Positions 21,468 to 32,018 of a stretch of DNA of 64,000 nt are shown one piece after another (the stretch's first letter is position 1; each line of letters begins with the position of its first letter). The stretch lies in contig CACHDJ010000003.1 of assembly GCA_902578525.1 (NCBI GenBank), positions 1 to 64,000 of the forward strand, written 5' to 3'. Below the pieces are notes generated by a model that was not told where the DNA came from, searched no databases, and worked only from the letters and a program-made list of their open reading frames with translations. This DNA comes from an uncultured Pelagibacteraceae bacterium. Lineage in GTDB: Bacteria > Pseudomonadota > Alphaproteobacteria > Pelagibacterales > Pelagibacteraceae. The position numbers were made by a program, and so were the translations under genes.

Positions 21468-22613
21468 ATGGAATATTTCGTCATTCTACTTATAGTTGTT
21501 ATAATTTATCTCCTCTATTTACTTAATCAAAAAAAAAATAAATCAATAAATACCGCTACAATAATTAATAAAAGAGAAGAAAAAACTAAAAGAGTAATTA
21601 TTGATGAACTAGAGGATCAGTTTTTTGCATTAAATAAATTTAACATAATTAAATATGCCAATCCAAGTGCATTAAAAAGATTTGGAAGTAATTTAATTGA
21701 TAAAAACATATCTTCTATAATTCGAAAACCAGAATTAATAGAAAATATTGAAAAAGCTATCGTAGAAAATAAAACAAAAAATATCGATGTTGAAATAGAC
21801 CTCCCATCATATCAATTCTATAAAATTTATATTATTCCTGGCCCAACTCATTTGTTTACTGAACCAGACTCTGTTGTGTTATTTTTAAAAGATTTTACTG
21901 AAATTACAAAAGCACAAAAATTTAAAACTGATTTTGTAGCAAATGTAAGCCATGAATTAAGAACACCTTTAATGGCAATCAAAGGATCACTAGAAACAAT
22001 TGAGGGCCCAGCGTCTGATGATGAAAAGGCTAAAAAAAAATTTATGAAAATAATGACTGATCAATCAAATAGAATGGAAAATTTAATTAATGATCTTTTA
22101 ATACTCACAAGAATTGAATTAGAAGAACACATAAGGCCAAACTCTTTAGTTGATATAAATGATCTTTTCAAAACAATCATCAGTAATTTTGAGATTATTT
22201 TAAAAAGAAAGAAATTAAATATTAATTTATCTCTCGCCAATCCAACAGTCGTTATTGGAGATGAAAAAAAATTACAAACTGTTTTTTCTAATCTTTTAGA
22301 TAATGCAATTAAGTATTCAAAGGAAAATAAGTCTATTTTTATATCAAGCAAAATTAGCGATGGTAAATTGTTAGAAAAAAATTTTATGATCAGTATTAAA
22401 GACGAAGGTGTTGGCATTCCTCAAAGATATATTTCTAGAATTACAGAAAGATTTTTTAGGGTAGATCTTGAACAAAGTAACAAGGTTGGTGGAACCGGTT
22501 TAGGATTAGCTATAGTTAAACATATAGTTACTCAACATCGTGGACATTATGAGATTCTAAGTGAGGAAAACCAAGGAACTGAAATTCAAATTTATTTACC
22601 AGCGAAAACTTAA
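21468..22613 (+). CDS. phoR: Phosphate regulon sensor histidine kinase PhoR
   Basis: TM + PAS + HisKA (NVSHELRTPLMAIKG) + HATPase (GVGIPQRYISRITERFFRVD, GGTGLGLAIVKHIV); pst context. Confidence 0.92.
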   Translation: MEYFVILLIVVIIYLLYLLNQKKNKSINTATIINKREEKTKRVIIDELEDQFFALNKFNIIKYANPSALKRFGSNLIDKNISSIIRKPELIENIEKAIVENKTKNIDVEIDLPSYQFYKIYIIPGPTHLFTEPDSVVLFLKDFTEITKAQKFKTDFVANVSHELRTPLMAIKGSLETIEGPASDDEKAKKKFMKIMTDQSNRMENLINDLLILTRIELEEHIRPNSLVDINDLFKTIISNFEIILKRKKLNINLSLANPTVVIGDEKKLQTVFSNLLDNAIKYSKENKSIFISSKISDGKLLEKNFMISIKDEGVGIPQRYISRITERFFRVDLEQSNKVGGTGLGLAIVKHIVTQHRGHYEILSEENQGTEIQIYLPAKT

Positions 22614-22703
22614 ATTTAAAAAGTGTTATATTGTAATAGTTTTAGAAGATTTTTTTAACAATTCTTTACTTGATTAATGTTAATCTTTTAATTAATTTTT
22701 TAT

Positions 22704-23312
22704 ATGGTTAAAATATTCAAAAATATTTTGATTTTTGCTTTTTTATTAAGCTCTATAACAACAAGTGTTTTTTCTAAAGATATCACAACATTATTAAGAA
22801 ATCAGCAACTTACAGTTTTTGATATTGGAATTTTTAGATTAGAAGCAGATTTAAAAACTTCATATCCTTCTATAAAAGATCATTTAGAAGTTACTGAAGC
22901 TGAATTTTATACAGACGTAGTTACCTCGTATTCTAAAAATTCAATTGATTTAATTGTTTCTGTTCCTATGAATAAAAATCTCAAGAAGGAAAATTATTTT
23001 TCAGATTCTTTTAGATGTAGGAATATTTTTAATTCTGTAAGAGATTTTTTATTGAGGAATGAAAATTTGAGTAATTACAGATATACTATGGCTACAAGTT
23101 ATTTAACCTCTATATTTTCAACCCCAAGTTCATGGCCTAGCTGGAGATATGATGAAGAAATTAGAGAAGAATTAGTAAACTTAGTAAAACTAGAAATAAC
23201 TTTACGTCCAAGCAATGAACTCGCTATTAATGAACAGGTAAACCCTGTTTCATGTATTGGTGGCCTAGAAACTGATATTGATCAGATAATTATTTCAAAA
23301 AAATACAACTAA
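22704..23312 (+). CDS. Hypothetical secreted protein within the pho cluster
   Basis: Signal peptide MVKIFKNILIFAFLLSSITTSVFSKD; two mature-region Cys; no family recognised. Confidence 0.75.
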   Translation: MVKIFKNILIFAFLLSSITTSVFSKDITTLLRNQQLTVFDIGIFRLEADLKTSYPSIKDHLEVTEAEFYTDVVTSYSKNSIDLIVSVPMNKNLKKENYFSDSFRCRNIFNSVRDFLLRNENLSNYRYTMATSYLTSIFSTPSSWPSWRYDEEIREELVNLVKLEITLRPSNELAINEQVNPVSCIGGLETDIDQIIISKKYN

Positions 23313-23325
23313 AAAGTTACCTTTT

Positions 23326-23352
23326 TAACAAAAGTGTAACAATTCTGTAATA
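23326..23352. promoter_or_regulatory. Putative tripartite Pho box upstream of pstS
   Basis: TTTAACAAAAGTGTAACAATTCTGTAATA: TAACA/TAACA/TAATA at 23326, 23337, 23348, exact 11-bp period. Confidence 0.7.
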
Positions 23353-23421
23353 TTAAAGATTCAATAAATTTATACGAGTCAGTCATCTTTTAATTAATAA
23401 ATAACGAAAGGATTAAAGATA

Positions 23422-24453
23422 ATGAAAAAACTAACTATAGTAATTGCTTCTTTAGTTGCACTTTCAATTGCAACTGTTGCTCAAGCAAGAGATCAAATTA
23501 AGATAGTTGGTTCTTCTACGGTATTCCCTTATGCAACAGTTGTTGCTGAAAGATTTGGTGGTTCAGGATTTAAAACTCCTGTAATCGAGTCTACTGGTAC
23601 TGGTGGTGGAGCTAAACTATTCTGTGCTGGTGTAGGTGAACAACATCCAGATATTACAAACGCATCAAGAGCTATGAAAGATAAAGAAAAAGCTCTATGT
23701 AAGAAAAATGGTGTAAATGAAATCGTTGAGATCGTAATTGGTAACGATGGTATTACATTAGCTTACAGCAAAGATGCAAAACCAGTAAACTTTACTAAAG
23801 AACATTTGTATTTAGCACTAGCTGCTCATACAGTTGTTGATGGTAAATTAGTTCCAAATATTTATAAAACTTGGGACCAAATTGACTCTAGTTTACCAAA
23901 ACAAAAAATTTCAGTGATGATCCCACCAGGAACATCAGGAACTAGAGATGCTTGGAATTCTTTAGTAATGAAAAAAGGTATGACTAAAGAAGCTAAAGCT
24001 CTTTATAAAGCTGGTTTTGAAGCTGGAAATAAAAAATACAAAAAACCTCAAAAACTTTACAGAGAAGATGGTGCTGCTATTGAAGTAGGAGAAAACGATA
24101 GTTTAATCATCCAAAAGTTAACTCAAGATAAAGATATGTTTGGTTTCTTTGGTTTCAGTTATTTCTTAGCTGCAAAAGATAAATTGCAAGCAGCAAGTAT
24201 TGATGGTGGACAACCATCATTGAAGTCTATTCAAGACTACAGTTATGCTGTTGCTAGACCTTTATTCTTCTACGTGAAAAAAGCTCACGTTGGAGTAATT
24301 CCAGGCTTACATGAGTTTGTGAAAGAATTCACAACGAAGAAAGCTATTGGAAAAGGTGGTTACCTAGCAGACATTGGTTTAGTGCCATTAGACTCTAAGT
24401 TGTATAAAACAACTAGAACTAATGCTACCAAACTAGTTGCTATGGGTAATTAA
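23422..24453 (+). CDS. pstS: Phosphate ABC transporter substrate-binding protein PstS
   Basis: Signal peptide; IKIVGSSTVFPYATVVAERF; PPGTSGTRDAWNSLV; precedes pstCAB. Confidence 0.93.
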   Translation: MKKLTIVIASLVALSIATVAQARDQIKIVGSSTVFPYATVVAERFGGSGFKTPVIESTGTGGGAKLFCAGVGEQHPDITNASRAMKDKEKALCKKNGVNEIVEIVIGNDGITLAYSKDAKPVNFTKEHLYLALAAHTVVDGKLVPNIYKTWDQIDSSLPKQKISVMIPPGTSGTRDAWNSLVMKKGMTKEAKALYKAGFEAGNKKYKKPQKLYREDGAAIEVGENDSLIIQKLTQDKDMFGFFGFSYFLAAKDKLQAASIDGGQPSLKSIQDYSYAVARPLFFYVKKAHVGVIPGLHEFVKEFTTKKAIGKGGYLADIGLVPLDSKLYKTTRTNATKLVAMGN

Positions 24454-24476
24454 TTATTCCTCAGTTAACAAATGAT

Positions 24477-24508
24477 AAAAAAGGGGGTCTTTTTAGACCC
24501 CTTTTTTT
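24477..24508 (+). terminator. Intrinsic terminator between pstS and pstC
   Basis: AAAAAAGGGGGTCT-TTTT-AGACCCCTTTTTTT hairpin plus T tract. Confidence 0.9.
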
Positions 24509-24544
24509 TAAATTAAGAGTACAGTCCTCAATAAAGGAGATTCT

Positions 24545-25930
24545 TTGAACTTAATATTATTTACATTTATTGTTCTTCTAGGTTTCACAAGTTATTATTT
24601 TGGACGCAAAAAAGCATATACAATTCAATCTACAAAAAAAAGATTAACTGCATTACCACAATTTTATGGTTATTATCTTGCAATCTGGTGTGCAATACCA
24701 GCCTTTATAATTTTTTCTTTATGGGCAATTTTCGAGCCCACAATTGTAAAACTATTAATCTTAAGTGATTATTCAAATCAAGGTTATCTTGATGATGAAT
24801 TAAATTTAATATACGAAAAAACAAAAGCATTGTCTCGAGGTCAATTCACTGGAGAAATTACACCTTTTATTGAGGCTTCAGCTGAAAAATATTTAAGTCT
24901 TCGATCAATAGCTCAAAGTTCAAAAGTTGTTATAGTATTATCTGCAATTATTGCCTCTGTTGCTTACGCATATAAAAGAATTTCATCTAATTCTAGAACA
25001 AGAGAACCAGTTGAAAAATTTTTAAACGCAGTTTTATTTACAGCTTCTTTAGCTGCAATATTAACTACTGTTGGAATAGTTTTCTCACTTATATTTCAAA
25101 CTATAGATTTTTTTAAAGTAATTCCATTATTTGATTTTGTCTTTGGAACTCACTGGTATCCAGCAAAAGCTTTTGTTAGAGATTCTTCTGAGGCTTTAGA
25201 TCCGACAATGTATTCCGATACTTTTGGAGCAGTCCCTATTTTTGCAGGTACTTTTTTTATTGCATTTATTGCTATGTGCGTTGCTATCCCAATTGGATTA
25301 ATGAGTGGAATTTATTTAGCTGAATATGCATCAACTAAAGTTAGACAATATGCAAAACCATTAATTGAAATTTTAGCTGGTATACCAACAGTTGTTTATG
25401 GTTTTTTTGCTGCCCTAACTGTTGGACCATTTTTGAAAGAATTAGGAACTTCAATGGGTCTTGAAGTTTCAGCTGAAAGTGCTTTAGCAGCAGGAGGGGT
25501 AATGGGTATTATGATTATACCATTTATTTCAAGTTTAAGTGACGATGTCATTACAAGTGTGCCTCAAAGTTTAAGAGATGGAAGTTACGCTATGGGAGCA
25601 ACTAAATCAGAAACAATTAAGAGAGTTATTTTTCCCGCGGCATTGCCGGGGATAGTTGGATCTATTTTACTTGGTGTTTCAAGAGCTATTGGAGAAACAA
25701 TGATAGTTGTTATGGCCTCTGGTTTAGCTGCTAATTTAACTTTAAATCCTTTAGAGTCTACTTCAACGATTACAGCTCAAATTGTAGTTATTCTAATTGG
25801 TGACCAAGCTTTTGGCGACCCAAAAACGCAAGCTGCTTTTGCTTTAGGTATGTCATTATTTTTAGTAACACTTTGTTTAAATATTGTGGCCTTGAGAGTA
25901 GTTAAAAAATATAGAGAAAAATATGAATAA
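24545..25930 (+). CDS. pstC: Phosphate ABC transporter permease PstC
   Basis: TTG start; AGIPTVVYGFFAALTVGPFL; SYAMGATKSETIKRVIFPAALPGI. Confidence 0.92.
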   Translation: MNLILFTFIVLLGFTSYYFGRKKAYTIQSTKKRLTALPQFYGYYLAIWCAIPAFIIFSLWAIFEPTIVKLLILSDYSNQGYLDDELNLIYEKTKALSRGQFTGEITPFIEASAEKYLSLRSIAQSSKVVIVLSAIIASVAYAYKRISSNSRTREPVEKFLNAVLFTASLAAILTTVGIVFSLIFQTIDFFKVIPLFDFVFGTHWYPAKAFVRDSSEALDPTMYSDTFGAVPIFAGTFFIAFIAMCVAIPIGLMSGIYLAEYASTKVRQYAKPLIEILAGIPTVVYGFFAALTVGPFLKELGTSMGLEVSAESALAAGGVMGIMIIPFISSLSDDVITSVPQSLRDGSYAMGATKSETIKRVIFPAALPGIVGSILLGVSRAIGETMIVVMASGLAANLTLNPLESTSTITAQIVVILIGDQAFGDPKTQAAFALGMSLFLVTLCLNIVALRVVKKYREKYE

Positions 25931-27191
25931 AAATAAAGAACAATTATTAAATAAAAGATATAAAGCTGAACAGCGATTTCGCTTATACGGTCTGAGTGCA
26001 ATTTTTATGGCACTTTTATTTTTAACAATCTTTATTTTTAAAATTTTTTCAACTGGCTATTCAGCTTTTCAAAAAACATGGCTTATTGTTCCAGTAACTT
26101 TCGATGCTGAATTAATGATGTTAGACCGAAATCCTTCTAAAGAAGATTTACAGGACGCTGATTATTACGATATAGCATTAAAATCAATGGCTGATTTAGA
26201 TCCAAACGCCAATGAAGATCAAGAAAATGAATTGAAGAGAATGGTTTCTTATTTCTTTGAAAAAGAAATTAAAAATGAACTTTTAAATGACCCTAGTTTA
26301 ATAGGAAAAACAAAAGAGGTTTATTTAACTGCTTCAGATGATCTAGATCAAGTTTTTAAAGGAAATTATCCAAGAGATTTACCTGAAGATCAAAGAAGAG
26401 TAAGCGATTATCAATTAAAAATTTTTGATCAACTTGTTGCAAATGGTAAGGTTGAAAGTAAATTTAATATTAGCTTTTTTACAAATGCTGACTCAAGAGA
26501 AGCAGAACTAGCTGGAATAGCAAGTTCATTTATGGGCTCAATTTTTTCTATACTTGTTTGTTTAATGATAGCTTTTCCTGTAGCGGTTCTAGCAGCAATC
26601 TATCTTGAAGAATTTGCCCCTAAAAATAGATTTACTGATTTTATTGAAGTAAATATAAATAACTTAGCAGCAGTTCCATCTATAGTTTTTGGTCTATTAG
26701 GGTTAGGAGTTTTATTGGCTATATTTCAACTACCAAGGTCTACCCCATTAGTTGGAGGTATTACTTTGTCCTTAATGACCTTACCAACAATAATCATAGC
26801 TGCCAGAGCATCTTTAAAAGCAGTTCCGCCAAGTATAAGAGAGGCAGCACTTGCTATGGGAGCAAGTCGAATGCAAACCACAATGCATCATACTGTTCCT
26901 CTTTCAATGCCTGGCACGTTATCAGGAACAATAATTGGTTTAGCTCAAGCTTTAGGAGAAACTGCACCCCTCATTTTAATTGGAATGGTTGCTTTTGTTA
27001 ACACGATACCTGGATCACCTATGGATCCTGCTGCAAGTTTACCAGTTCAAATTTATATTTGGGCTGAAAGTGCTGAAAGAGGATTTGTAGAAAAAGTTTC
27101 GGCATGTATAATGGTCCTTCTTGGCTTTTTAATAACAATGAACTTATTTGCCCAAATAATAAGACATAAGTTTGAGAAAAAATGGAGTTAA
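25923..27191 (+). CDS. pstA: Phosphate ABC transporter permease PstA
   Basis: [43 protein letters not shown]. Confidence 0.92.
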   Translation: MNKNKEQLLNKRYKAEQRFRLYGLSAIFMALLFLTIFIFKIFSTGYSAFQKTWLIVPVTFDAELMMLDRNPSKEDLQDADYYDIALKSMADLDPNANEDQENELKRMVSYFFEKEIKNELLNDPSLIGKTKEVYLTASDDLDQVFKGNYPRDLPEDQRRVSDYQLKIFDQLVANGKVESKFNISFFTNADSREAELAGIASSFMGSIFSILVCLMIAFPVAVLAAIYLEEFAPKNRFTDFIEVNINNLAAVPSIVFGLLGLGVLLAIFQLPRSTPLVGGITLSLMTLPTIIIAARASLKAVPPSIREAALAMGASRMQTTMHHTVPLSMPGTLSGTIIGLAQALGETAPLILIGMVAFVNTIPGSPMDPAASLPVQIYIWAESAERGFVEKVSACIMVLLGFLITMNLFAQIIRHKFEKKWS

Positions 27192-27192
27192 A

Positions 27193-27948
27193 ATGATAAA
27201 GATTAAAGCAAAAGATGTTGATGTTTTTTATGGAAAAAAACAAGCGCTCTTTAATATAAGTTTAGATATTGAGGAAAATCAAGTAACAGCATTAATTGGT
27301 CCATCTGGTTGTGGTAAATCAACTTTCCTAAGATGTCTTAATAGGATGAATGATGTAATTGATATCTGCAGTGTTAAAGGAGAAATTTTAATTAATGACT
27401 TTAATATCAATGATAAAAGTTGTGATGTTGTAAGACTAAGAGAAAAAATTGGTATGGTTTTTCAAAAACCTAATCCTTTCCCAAAAACTTTATATGAAAA
27501 TGTATCTTACGGTCCAACAATTCATGGTATGGCTCAATCAAAACAAGAAATGGATGAAATTGTTGAAACTAGCTTAAAAAAAGCTGCACTATGGGAAGAA
27601 GTAAAAGATAGATTGCATGAACCTGGAACTGGATTATCTGGAGGACAACAGCAAAGACTTTGTATTGCTAGAGCGATTTCTGTAAGACCAGAAGTTATAT
27701 TAATGGATGAGCCTTGTTCAGCATTAGATCCAATAGCAACAGCACAAATTGAAGAATTGATTGATGAGTTAAAAAAAGAGCACACAATAATAATTGTAAC
27801 TCATTCTATGGCTCAAGCGGCACGTGTATCTCAAAATACAGGTTTTTTTCACTTAGGACAATTGATAGAACATGGATCTACTGATAAAATATTTAAGAAT
27901 CCTGATAATACAAAAACCCAGGACTATATAACCGGGAGGTTTGGATAA
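27193..27948 (+). CDS. pstB: Phosphate ABC transporter ATPase PstB
   Basis: [44 protein letters not shown]; start moved to the ATG after GGAG rather than the ORF start at 27172. Confidence 0.95.
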   Translation: MIKIKAKDVDVFYGKKQALFNISLDIEENQVTALIGPSGCGKSTFLRCLNRMNDVIDICSVKGEILINDFNINDKSCDVVRLREKIGMVFQKPNPFPKTLYENVSYGPTIHGMAQSKQEMDEIVETSLKKAALWEEVKDRLHEPGTGLSGGQQQRLCIARAISVRPEVILMDEPCSALDPIATAQIEELIDELKKEHTIIIVTHSMAQAARVSQNTGFFHLGQLIEHGSTDKIFKNPDNTKTQDYITGRFG

Positions 27949-28655
27949 TGTCTGAAGCACCACATACAGTTAAATCTTACGAAGAAGAACTAAAAAACCT
28001 GAATGCTAATATAATTAAAATGGGAAGTGCATGTGAGGATGCTTTAGGTAAAGCAATTCAAGCCATCACAACAAGAAATAGCGATATTGCAGAAAATGTA
28101 ATTCAAGATGATGAAAAAATAGATAAATATGAAGCCTTGATTGAACAACAAGTTGTAAATTTAATTGCTTTAAGACAACCTATGGCAATTGATTTAAGAG
28201 AGACAGTAACGGCTTTGAAAATGTCTTCAGATTTAGAAAGAATAGGTGATTTAGCAAAAAATATATCCAAGAGAACACTTTTGCTAAATGAAAATCTTCC
28301 AAAGAATTTGGTAGATTCACTAAATAGAGTATCTACCAATGTTCAAAAACAATTAAAATCAACATTAGACGCTTATTTAGAAAGATCTGCGCCAATGGCA
28401 GTAAATGTTTGGGAAGGTGATGAGCAAATAGATGATCTAACAAATCTTTGTATGCAAGAAGTTATAAAATATCTTAAAGAAAATGAAAAAAATTTAGACG
28501 ATGGAACTCACTTGTTGTTTGTGACCAAAAATGTTGAGCGTATTGGTGATCATACTACAAATGTTGCAGAACAAATTTATTATTTAGTTAAAGGTGAATA
28601 TTTAGAAGGTGACAGACCTAAGGGTACTGAGCCAATTGTAACTGGAGAAAAATGA
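27948..28655 (+). CDS. phoU: Phosphate signalling protein PhoU
   Basis: RQPMAIDLRETVTALKMSSDLERIGDLAKNISKR and second repeat NVERIGDHTTNVAEQIYYLV. Confidence 0.95.
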   Translation: MSEAPHTVKSYEEELKNLNANIIKMGSACEDALGKAIQAITTRNSDIAENVIQDDEKIDKYEALIEQQVVNLIALRQPMAIDLRETVTALKMSSDLERIGDLAKNISKRTLLLNENLPKNLVDSLNRVSTNVQKQLKSTLDAYLERSAPMAVNVWEGDEQIDDLTNLCMQEVIKYLKENEKNLDDGTHLLFVTKNVERIGDHTTNVAEQIYYLVKGEYLEGDRPKGTEPIVTGEK

Positions 28656-28658
28656 TTT

Positions 28659-29342
28659 ATGTCAGCTCATGTTTTCATAGCTGAAGATGAAGCATCAATT
28701 GTTAGTTTGTTAAAGTATAATCTTGAAAAAGAAGGTTATAAAGTCAGTCATTCAGAAAATGGAGAAGATGCTCTTAAACAAATAAAATCAAAACAGCCAG
28801 ATTTGATATTAATGGATTGGATGTTACCTGAATTATCTGGTGTTGAAATTTGTAAAAACTTAAAAAAAGATAATAAGTTTAATGATATTCCTGTCATTAT
28901 GTTAACTGCAAAAGGGGAGGAAGAAGACAAATTAAAAGCATTTGATACAGGTGCAGATGATTATGTAACTAAACCTTTTAGTCAAAAAGAATTAAATGCT
29001 AGAATTAAATCTTTATTGAGAAGATCTAAGCCTCAATCATCATCAGACATTGTAGAATTTACTGATTTAAAAATAGATCGGATTACAAAAAGAGTTTATA
29101 GAAAAGATAAGGAAATTACTTTAGGTCCAACTGAATTTAAACTATTAGATTTTTTTATCAAAAATCCAAAAAGAGTTTATTCAAGAGAACAACTTCTAAA
29201 TAATGTTTGGGGGGAAGATATATATGTTGAGTCTAGAACAGTAGATGTTCATATTAGAAGATTAAGACAAGCAATTAATATACAAAATACAAAACCTTTA
29301 ATTAGAACAGTGAGATCAGCTGGTTATTCTTTAGAATCTTGA
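28659..29342 (+). CDS. phoB: Phosphate regulon response regulator PhoB
   Basis: Receiver + OmpR-type winged helix (LGPTEFKLLDFFIKNPKRVYSREQLLNNVWG...VDVHIRRLRQAI). Confidence 0.95.
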   Translation: MSAHVFIAEDEASIVSLLKYNLEKEGYKVSHSENGEDALKQIKSKQPDLILMDWMLPELSGVEICKNLKKDNKFNDIPVIMLTAKGEEEDKLKAFDTGADDYVTKPFSQKELNARIKSLLRRSKPQSSSDIVEFTDLKIDRITKRVYRKDKEITLGPTEFKLLDFFIKNPKRVYSREQLLNNVWGEDIYVESRTVDVHIRRLRQAINIQNTKPLIRTVRSAGYSLES

Positions 29343-29848
29343 AGATCTTTGGGCCTTATAAATTCTTTTAATACTCCTTTTTTCTCAACTTCATTCCAGG
29401 ATTTAATATCAAACTCAATTTTTGCAAATGCTGCTGTTGGGAATTTATAATTCATTAGTTTAAAATTATTCGTATTATGATTTTTTGTAAGATTTCGTAC
29501 TAAATTTTTCACTGATGGTTCATGGTTTATAATCAAAATTGATTTATATTCACTGGATATTTCTTTAATTTTTTTTATAATTGCATTCTCATCAACTAAA
29601 TATAAATCTTTTGAAAAATTAACTTTTTTTGGTTTATTAATTTTCTTGGACAAAATTTGAAAAGTTTTTTTTGTTCTTTTTGATGATGAAATTAATGCAT
29701 AATCAAATTTAAATTTTTTTTTAACAAAAAATTCACAAATCATTTTTGCATTTCTCTTGCCTCTTTTACTAAGTGGTCTATCAAAATCATTAATACTTAA
29801 ATCATCCCAACTAGATTTTGCGTGTCTCATGACGTATAATTGATACAT
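29324..29848 (-). CDS. sixA: Phosphohistidine phosphatase SixA-like (histidine phosphatase family)
   Basis: MYQLYVMRHAKSSWDDLSINDFDRPLSKRGKRNA; start trimmed to the ATG at 29848 so it does not overlap ppk. Confidence 0.85.
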   Translation of the reverse strand: MYQLYVMRHAKSSWDDLSINDFDRPLSKRGKRNAKMICEFFVKKKFKFDYALISSSKRTKKTFQILSKKINKPKKVNFSKDLYLVDENAIIKKIKEISSEYKSILIINHEPSVKNLVRNLTKNHNTNNFKLMNYKFPTAAFAKIEFDIKSWNEVEKKGVLKEFIRPKDLQDSKE

Positions 29849-29861
29849 AAAATTTAAATAT

Positions 29862-32018
29862 ATGACTGCTTTAAAAAAACAACATAAAGAAGAGCTGAAA
29901 TCTAGATATATAAATAGAGAGCTTTCTTGGTTAAAATTCAACGACAGAGTACTTTTAGAGGCACAAAATATCGAAAATCCTCTTTATGAAAGAGTAAAGT
30001 TTTTATCAATTGCTGGGTCTAATCTAGATGAATTTTTTATGGTCCGAGTTGCTGGATTATATAGTCAAATAAAACAAGAAGTTGACTCATTAAGTTCTGA
30101 TGGTTTGACACCTGAAGAGCAAATGGATGAGGTAGTGCTTGAAACTAAGAATCTATTAAAAAAACAGAACAAAATTTTTATTCAACTGATTATGGAATTA
30201 AAAAAAAATAATATCAGTTTAGTTAAACCAGTTAATTTAAATACTAAGGATAAAAAAAAACTTCTAGAAATATTTAAAGAAGAGATTTACCCTTTACTAA
30301 CACCATCAGCAATTGATCCTGCACACCCATTTCCTTTTATAATCAATCAAGGAAGAGCAATTGTAATGAAGTTAAGAAAAAAAAATAAAAAAAGGATTTT
30401 AAACTCAATAATTGTAATACCAAAAGCATTATCTAGATTTATTGAAATAGAGTCTTCTAAAAATCATAAGAAGTTTGTTATTCTAGATGACATAATAAGT
30501 TTTTTTGCTAATGAAATTTTTCCAGATCATGATTTAGAAAAAAAAATGATTTTTAGAGTAATAAGAGACAGCGATGTAGAGATTCAAGAGGAAGCAGAAG
30601 ATTTAGTTAGATCTTTTGAATTGGCTTTAAAAAGTCGTAGAACGGGTGATATTGTTCGTTTAGAGGTTCTTGAAAATAGTGATAATGAATTGGTAAGATT
30701 TATAACTAATAAATTAGACATAAATCCTGACTATATTTATGATGTTGCTGGCCTTGTTGGAATTCAAGATATAGATCAAATATGTAAAGTAAAAAATCCA
30801 AAATTAAGATTTAAACATTTTACACCTAGAGAAGTTGAAAGATTAAAAGAATATAATGATAATTTTTTTGAAACTATTAAAAAGAAAGATTTAGTTGTTC
30901 ATCATCCTTTTGAAACATTTGACTCAGTAATTGAATTTTTAAACCAAGCAGCAAATGATAAAAAAGTTATAGCTATAAAACAAACTCTATATAGAACAAC
31001 TCTAGACTCACCAATTGTTAAAGCTTTAATAACAGCAGCAGAAAACGGAAAAACAGTTACCGCTTTAATTGAAATTAAAGCTAGATTTGATGAGGAAGCT
31101 AATATTCAACTATCAAGAAGTTTAGAAAAAGCAGGTGTCCAAATTGTTTATGGTTTTGCTAAATATAAAACCCATGCAAAATCATCATTAGTTTTAAGAA
31201 GAGAACAAGGAAAAATACAAACTTATTTTCATTTAGGAACCGGCAATTATCATCCTGTAAATGCTAAAATTTATACTGATTTATCTTTATTTAGTTGTGA
31301 TAAGAAAATGGCGTCAGATGTTGAAAAGTTTTTTAATTATGTAACAGGATACGCAAAACCAAAAAATCTTAATAAAATTTCTATTTCGCCAGTAAATATG
31401 AGGCAAACTTTAAATGAAAATATTGATGCTGAAATTAGAAATTCTAAAAATGGAAAATTTGCAGTTATTTGGGCAAAAATGAACTCTTTAGTAGATCCAG
31501 AAATTATTGATAAATTTTATGAAGCTTCAAATGCTGGTGTAAAAATTCATTTATTTGTGAGAGGTGTTTGTTGTTTAAGACCAGGAGTTAAAGATAGATC
31601 AGAAAACATAGTTGTAAAAAGTATCATAGGAAGATTTTTAGAGCATTCTAGAATTTATTGTTTTAGTAACGGCACTAAAAACATGCCTAATAGAAATGCA
31701 AAAGTATATATTTCTTCAGCTGATTTAATGCCGAGAAATTTAAATAGAAGAGTAGAACTTCTAGTTCCAATTGAAAATGAAACTGTTCATGAACAGATTT
31801 TAGATCAAATAATGTTAGCAAATTATCTTGATACTAATCAGAGCTGGGAGCTCAATGCTGATGGTAATTATAAAAAAATTAAATATAGTAAGAACGATTC
31901 TTTTTCAGCTCATGAATATTTTATGAATAATCCGAGCTTATCTGGAAGAGGTAAGGCTAAATTAAAAATGCAGCCTAAACAACTGCACTTAAGATTGATT
32001 AAAAGTGGAAGTAATTAA
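29862..32018 (+). CDS. ppk1: Polyphosphate kinase 1
   Basis: YINRELSWLKFNDRVLLEAQN, KQTLYRTTLDSPIVKALI, HLGTGNYHPVNAKIYTDLS. Confidence 0.96.
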   Translation: MTALKKQHKEELKSRYINRELSWLKFNDRVLLEAQNIENPLYERVKFLSIAGSNLDEFFMVRVAGLYSQIKQEVDSLSSDGLTPEEQMDEVVLETKNLLKKQNKIFIQLIMELKKNNISLVKPVNLNTKDKKKLLEIFKEEIYPLLTPSAIDPAHPFPFIINQGRAIVMKLRKKNKKRILNSIIVIPKALSRFIEIESSKNHKKFVILDDIISFFANEIFPDHDLEKKMIFRVIRDSDVEIQEEAEDLVRSFELALKSRRTGDIVRLEVLENSDNELVRFITNKLDINPDYIYDVAGLVGIQDIDQICKVKNPKLRFKHFTPREVERLKEYNDNFFETIKKKDLVVHHPFETFDSVIEFLNQAANDKKVIAIKQTLYRTTLDSPIVKALITAAENGKTVTALIEIKARFDEEANIQLSRSLEKAGVQIVYGFAKYKTHAKSSLVLRREQGKIQTYFHLGTGNYHPVNAKIYTDLSLFSCDKKMASDVEKFFNYVTGYAKPKNLNKISISPVNMRQTLNENIDAEIRNSKNGKFAVIWAKMNSLVDPEIIDKFYEASNAGVKIHLFVRGVCCLRPGVKDRSENIVVKSIIGRFLEHSRIYCFSNGTKNMPNRNAKVYISSADLMPRNLNRRVELLVPIENETVHEQILDQIMLANYLDTNQSWELNADGNYKKIKYSKNDSFSAHEYFMNNPSLSGRGKAKLKMQPKQLHLRLIKSGSN

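Noticed and set aside
22061-22417. 118-aa minus ORF antisense to phoR
   Set aside because: Antisense shadow of phoR HATPase coding region; no independent support.
22621-22685. Possible Pho box (GTGTTATATTGTAATAG) and IR GATTAA-TG-TTAATC before the unknown secreted gene
   Set aside because: Half-sites do not keep an 11-bp register and the IR is only 6 bp; plausible by chance in AT-rich DNA.
29849-29941. N-terminal extension of the sixA ORF (MNFNQESSLFIYLDFSSSLCC...)
   Set aside because: It is antisense to the ppk1 start; the SixA fold begins at MYQLYVMRHAK (ATG at 29848).
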